A stretch of 64,000 nt of DNA from Kribbella sp. VKM Ac-2569 (GTDB lineage: Bacteria > Actinomycetota > Actinomycetes > Propionibacteriales > Kribbellaceae). The position numbers were made by a program, and so were the translations under genes. The notes below the pieces were generated by a model. That model made no database searches. It saw only the letters and a list, made by a program, of their open reading frames with translations, and was not told the origin of the DNA. Positions 63,769 to 64,000 of the stretch are shown here, piece after piece (position 1 is the first letter of the stretch; each line of letters opens with the position of its first letter). Where the stretch lies: contig NZ_SGXJ01000001.1 in assembly GCF_004216905.1 (NCBI RefSeq), positions 2,356,001 to 2,420,000 of the forward strand. The letters run 5' to 3'.

Positions 63769-64000
63769 ATGGGGGTGGTTCGCGTTAAGGCGGATCTCCG
63801 GCTTGCCGGCCGGGCAGGTGAGCTGCAGTTGCTCGCGGACGCATTGGCAGCCGCCGCAGGCGGTGTGCCGTGCGCGGTGGTGGTTCACGGGGAGGCCGGA
63901 GTTGGCAAGACTCAGCTGGTCCGGGCGGCATCCGACACGCTGCCACCTGATGTGCAGGTCCTCTGGGGGGCCTGTGTGCATTTTTGTCATGCGTCGGTGC
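63769..64000 (+). CDS. LuxR/LAL-type ATPase regulator, N-terminus only
   Basis: The first 77 codons read LRLAGRAGELQLLADALAAA, then Walker A VVHGEAGVGKTQLVRAA and VLWGACVHF, the start of large LuxR-family (LAL) or related signalling ATPases. The C-terminal DNA-binding domain, if present, lies beyond the window. ATG 63769 is the first start in frame with the conserved segment. Confidence 0.75.
   Translation, partial: MGVVRVKADLRLAGRAGELQLLADALAAAAGGVPCAVVVHGEAGVGKTQLVRAASDTLPPDVQVLWGACVHFCHASV

Overview
The window is about 64 kb of high-GC actinobacterial chromosome. It shows dense minus/plus runs of genes with 4-base start/stop overlaps, many GTG/TTG starts, several CUT1-type sugar ABC importers each with its own LacI, and NarL-type two-component pairs. 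A Kribbella/Nocardioidaceae-like soil organism is my best guess, but that is inference. I saw no tRNA, rRNA, CRISPR array or intact insertion sequence.

Left part (1-16 kb), almost all on the minus strand: a cut-off sortase-like lipoprotein, a MOSC protein, an APH(3'')-like kinase and two parallel sulfatase/ABC loci. Locus A runs binding protein > two permeases > LacI > sulfatase > kinase > MOSC. Locus B runs sulfatase > binding protein > two permeases > LacI, behind a tandem palindromic operator (15976-16002). A large cyclase/ATPase/TPR regulator lies between them. Neither sulfatase has a signal peptide, so both loci look built to import a sulfated substrate and desulfate it in the cytoplasm.

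16-21 kb: an Asp/Glu racemase-family protein, a cupin, and a TetR-controlled four-gene operon (alpha/beta hydrolase, HD-domain protein, membrane protein, SnoaL-like protein) with matching palindromes at the operon and at the tetR gene. 21-28 kb: a GntR regulator divergent from GH39 glycosidase > aldo/keto reductase > ABC importer > SDR, a self-contained glycoside-use operon. 28-33 kb: small stress-type genes (BON, hemerythrin, YiaAB), a VOC pseudogene, an OGG-fold candidate, and a coupled pair of GshB-like ATP-grasp ligase and DUF1704/MATCAP-like metallopeptidase.

33-40 kb: LacI, a NagB-like deaminase and a divergent MelA-like GH4 > ABC importer operon; the lacI and nagB/GH4 promoters share operator elements. 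40-47 kb: aminopeptidase N, a phosphotransferase, a GNAT protein, a MerR regulator with a structured and repeat-rich upstream region, DUF2231, a truncated MMPL remnant and DoxX. 47-51 kb: MMPL > histidine kinase > response regulator. 51.4-52.4 kb is a decayed region. 52-56 kb: a membrane protein and a second kinase/regulator pair divergent around a 22-bp perfect palindrome.

56-63.5 kb: a coherent catabolic cluster under a TetR regulator (MFS > DUF4392 glutamate-cyclase-like > M24 peptidase > MFS > GlcD-type FAD oxidase); its substrate is not obvious and it is one of the two most promising novelties here. The other is the ATP-grasp/MATCAP-like pair. A 30-bp repeat occurs at 47302 and 63433, the second copy overlapping the tetR stop codon. 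The window ends inside a LuxR/LAL-type regulator.
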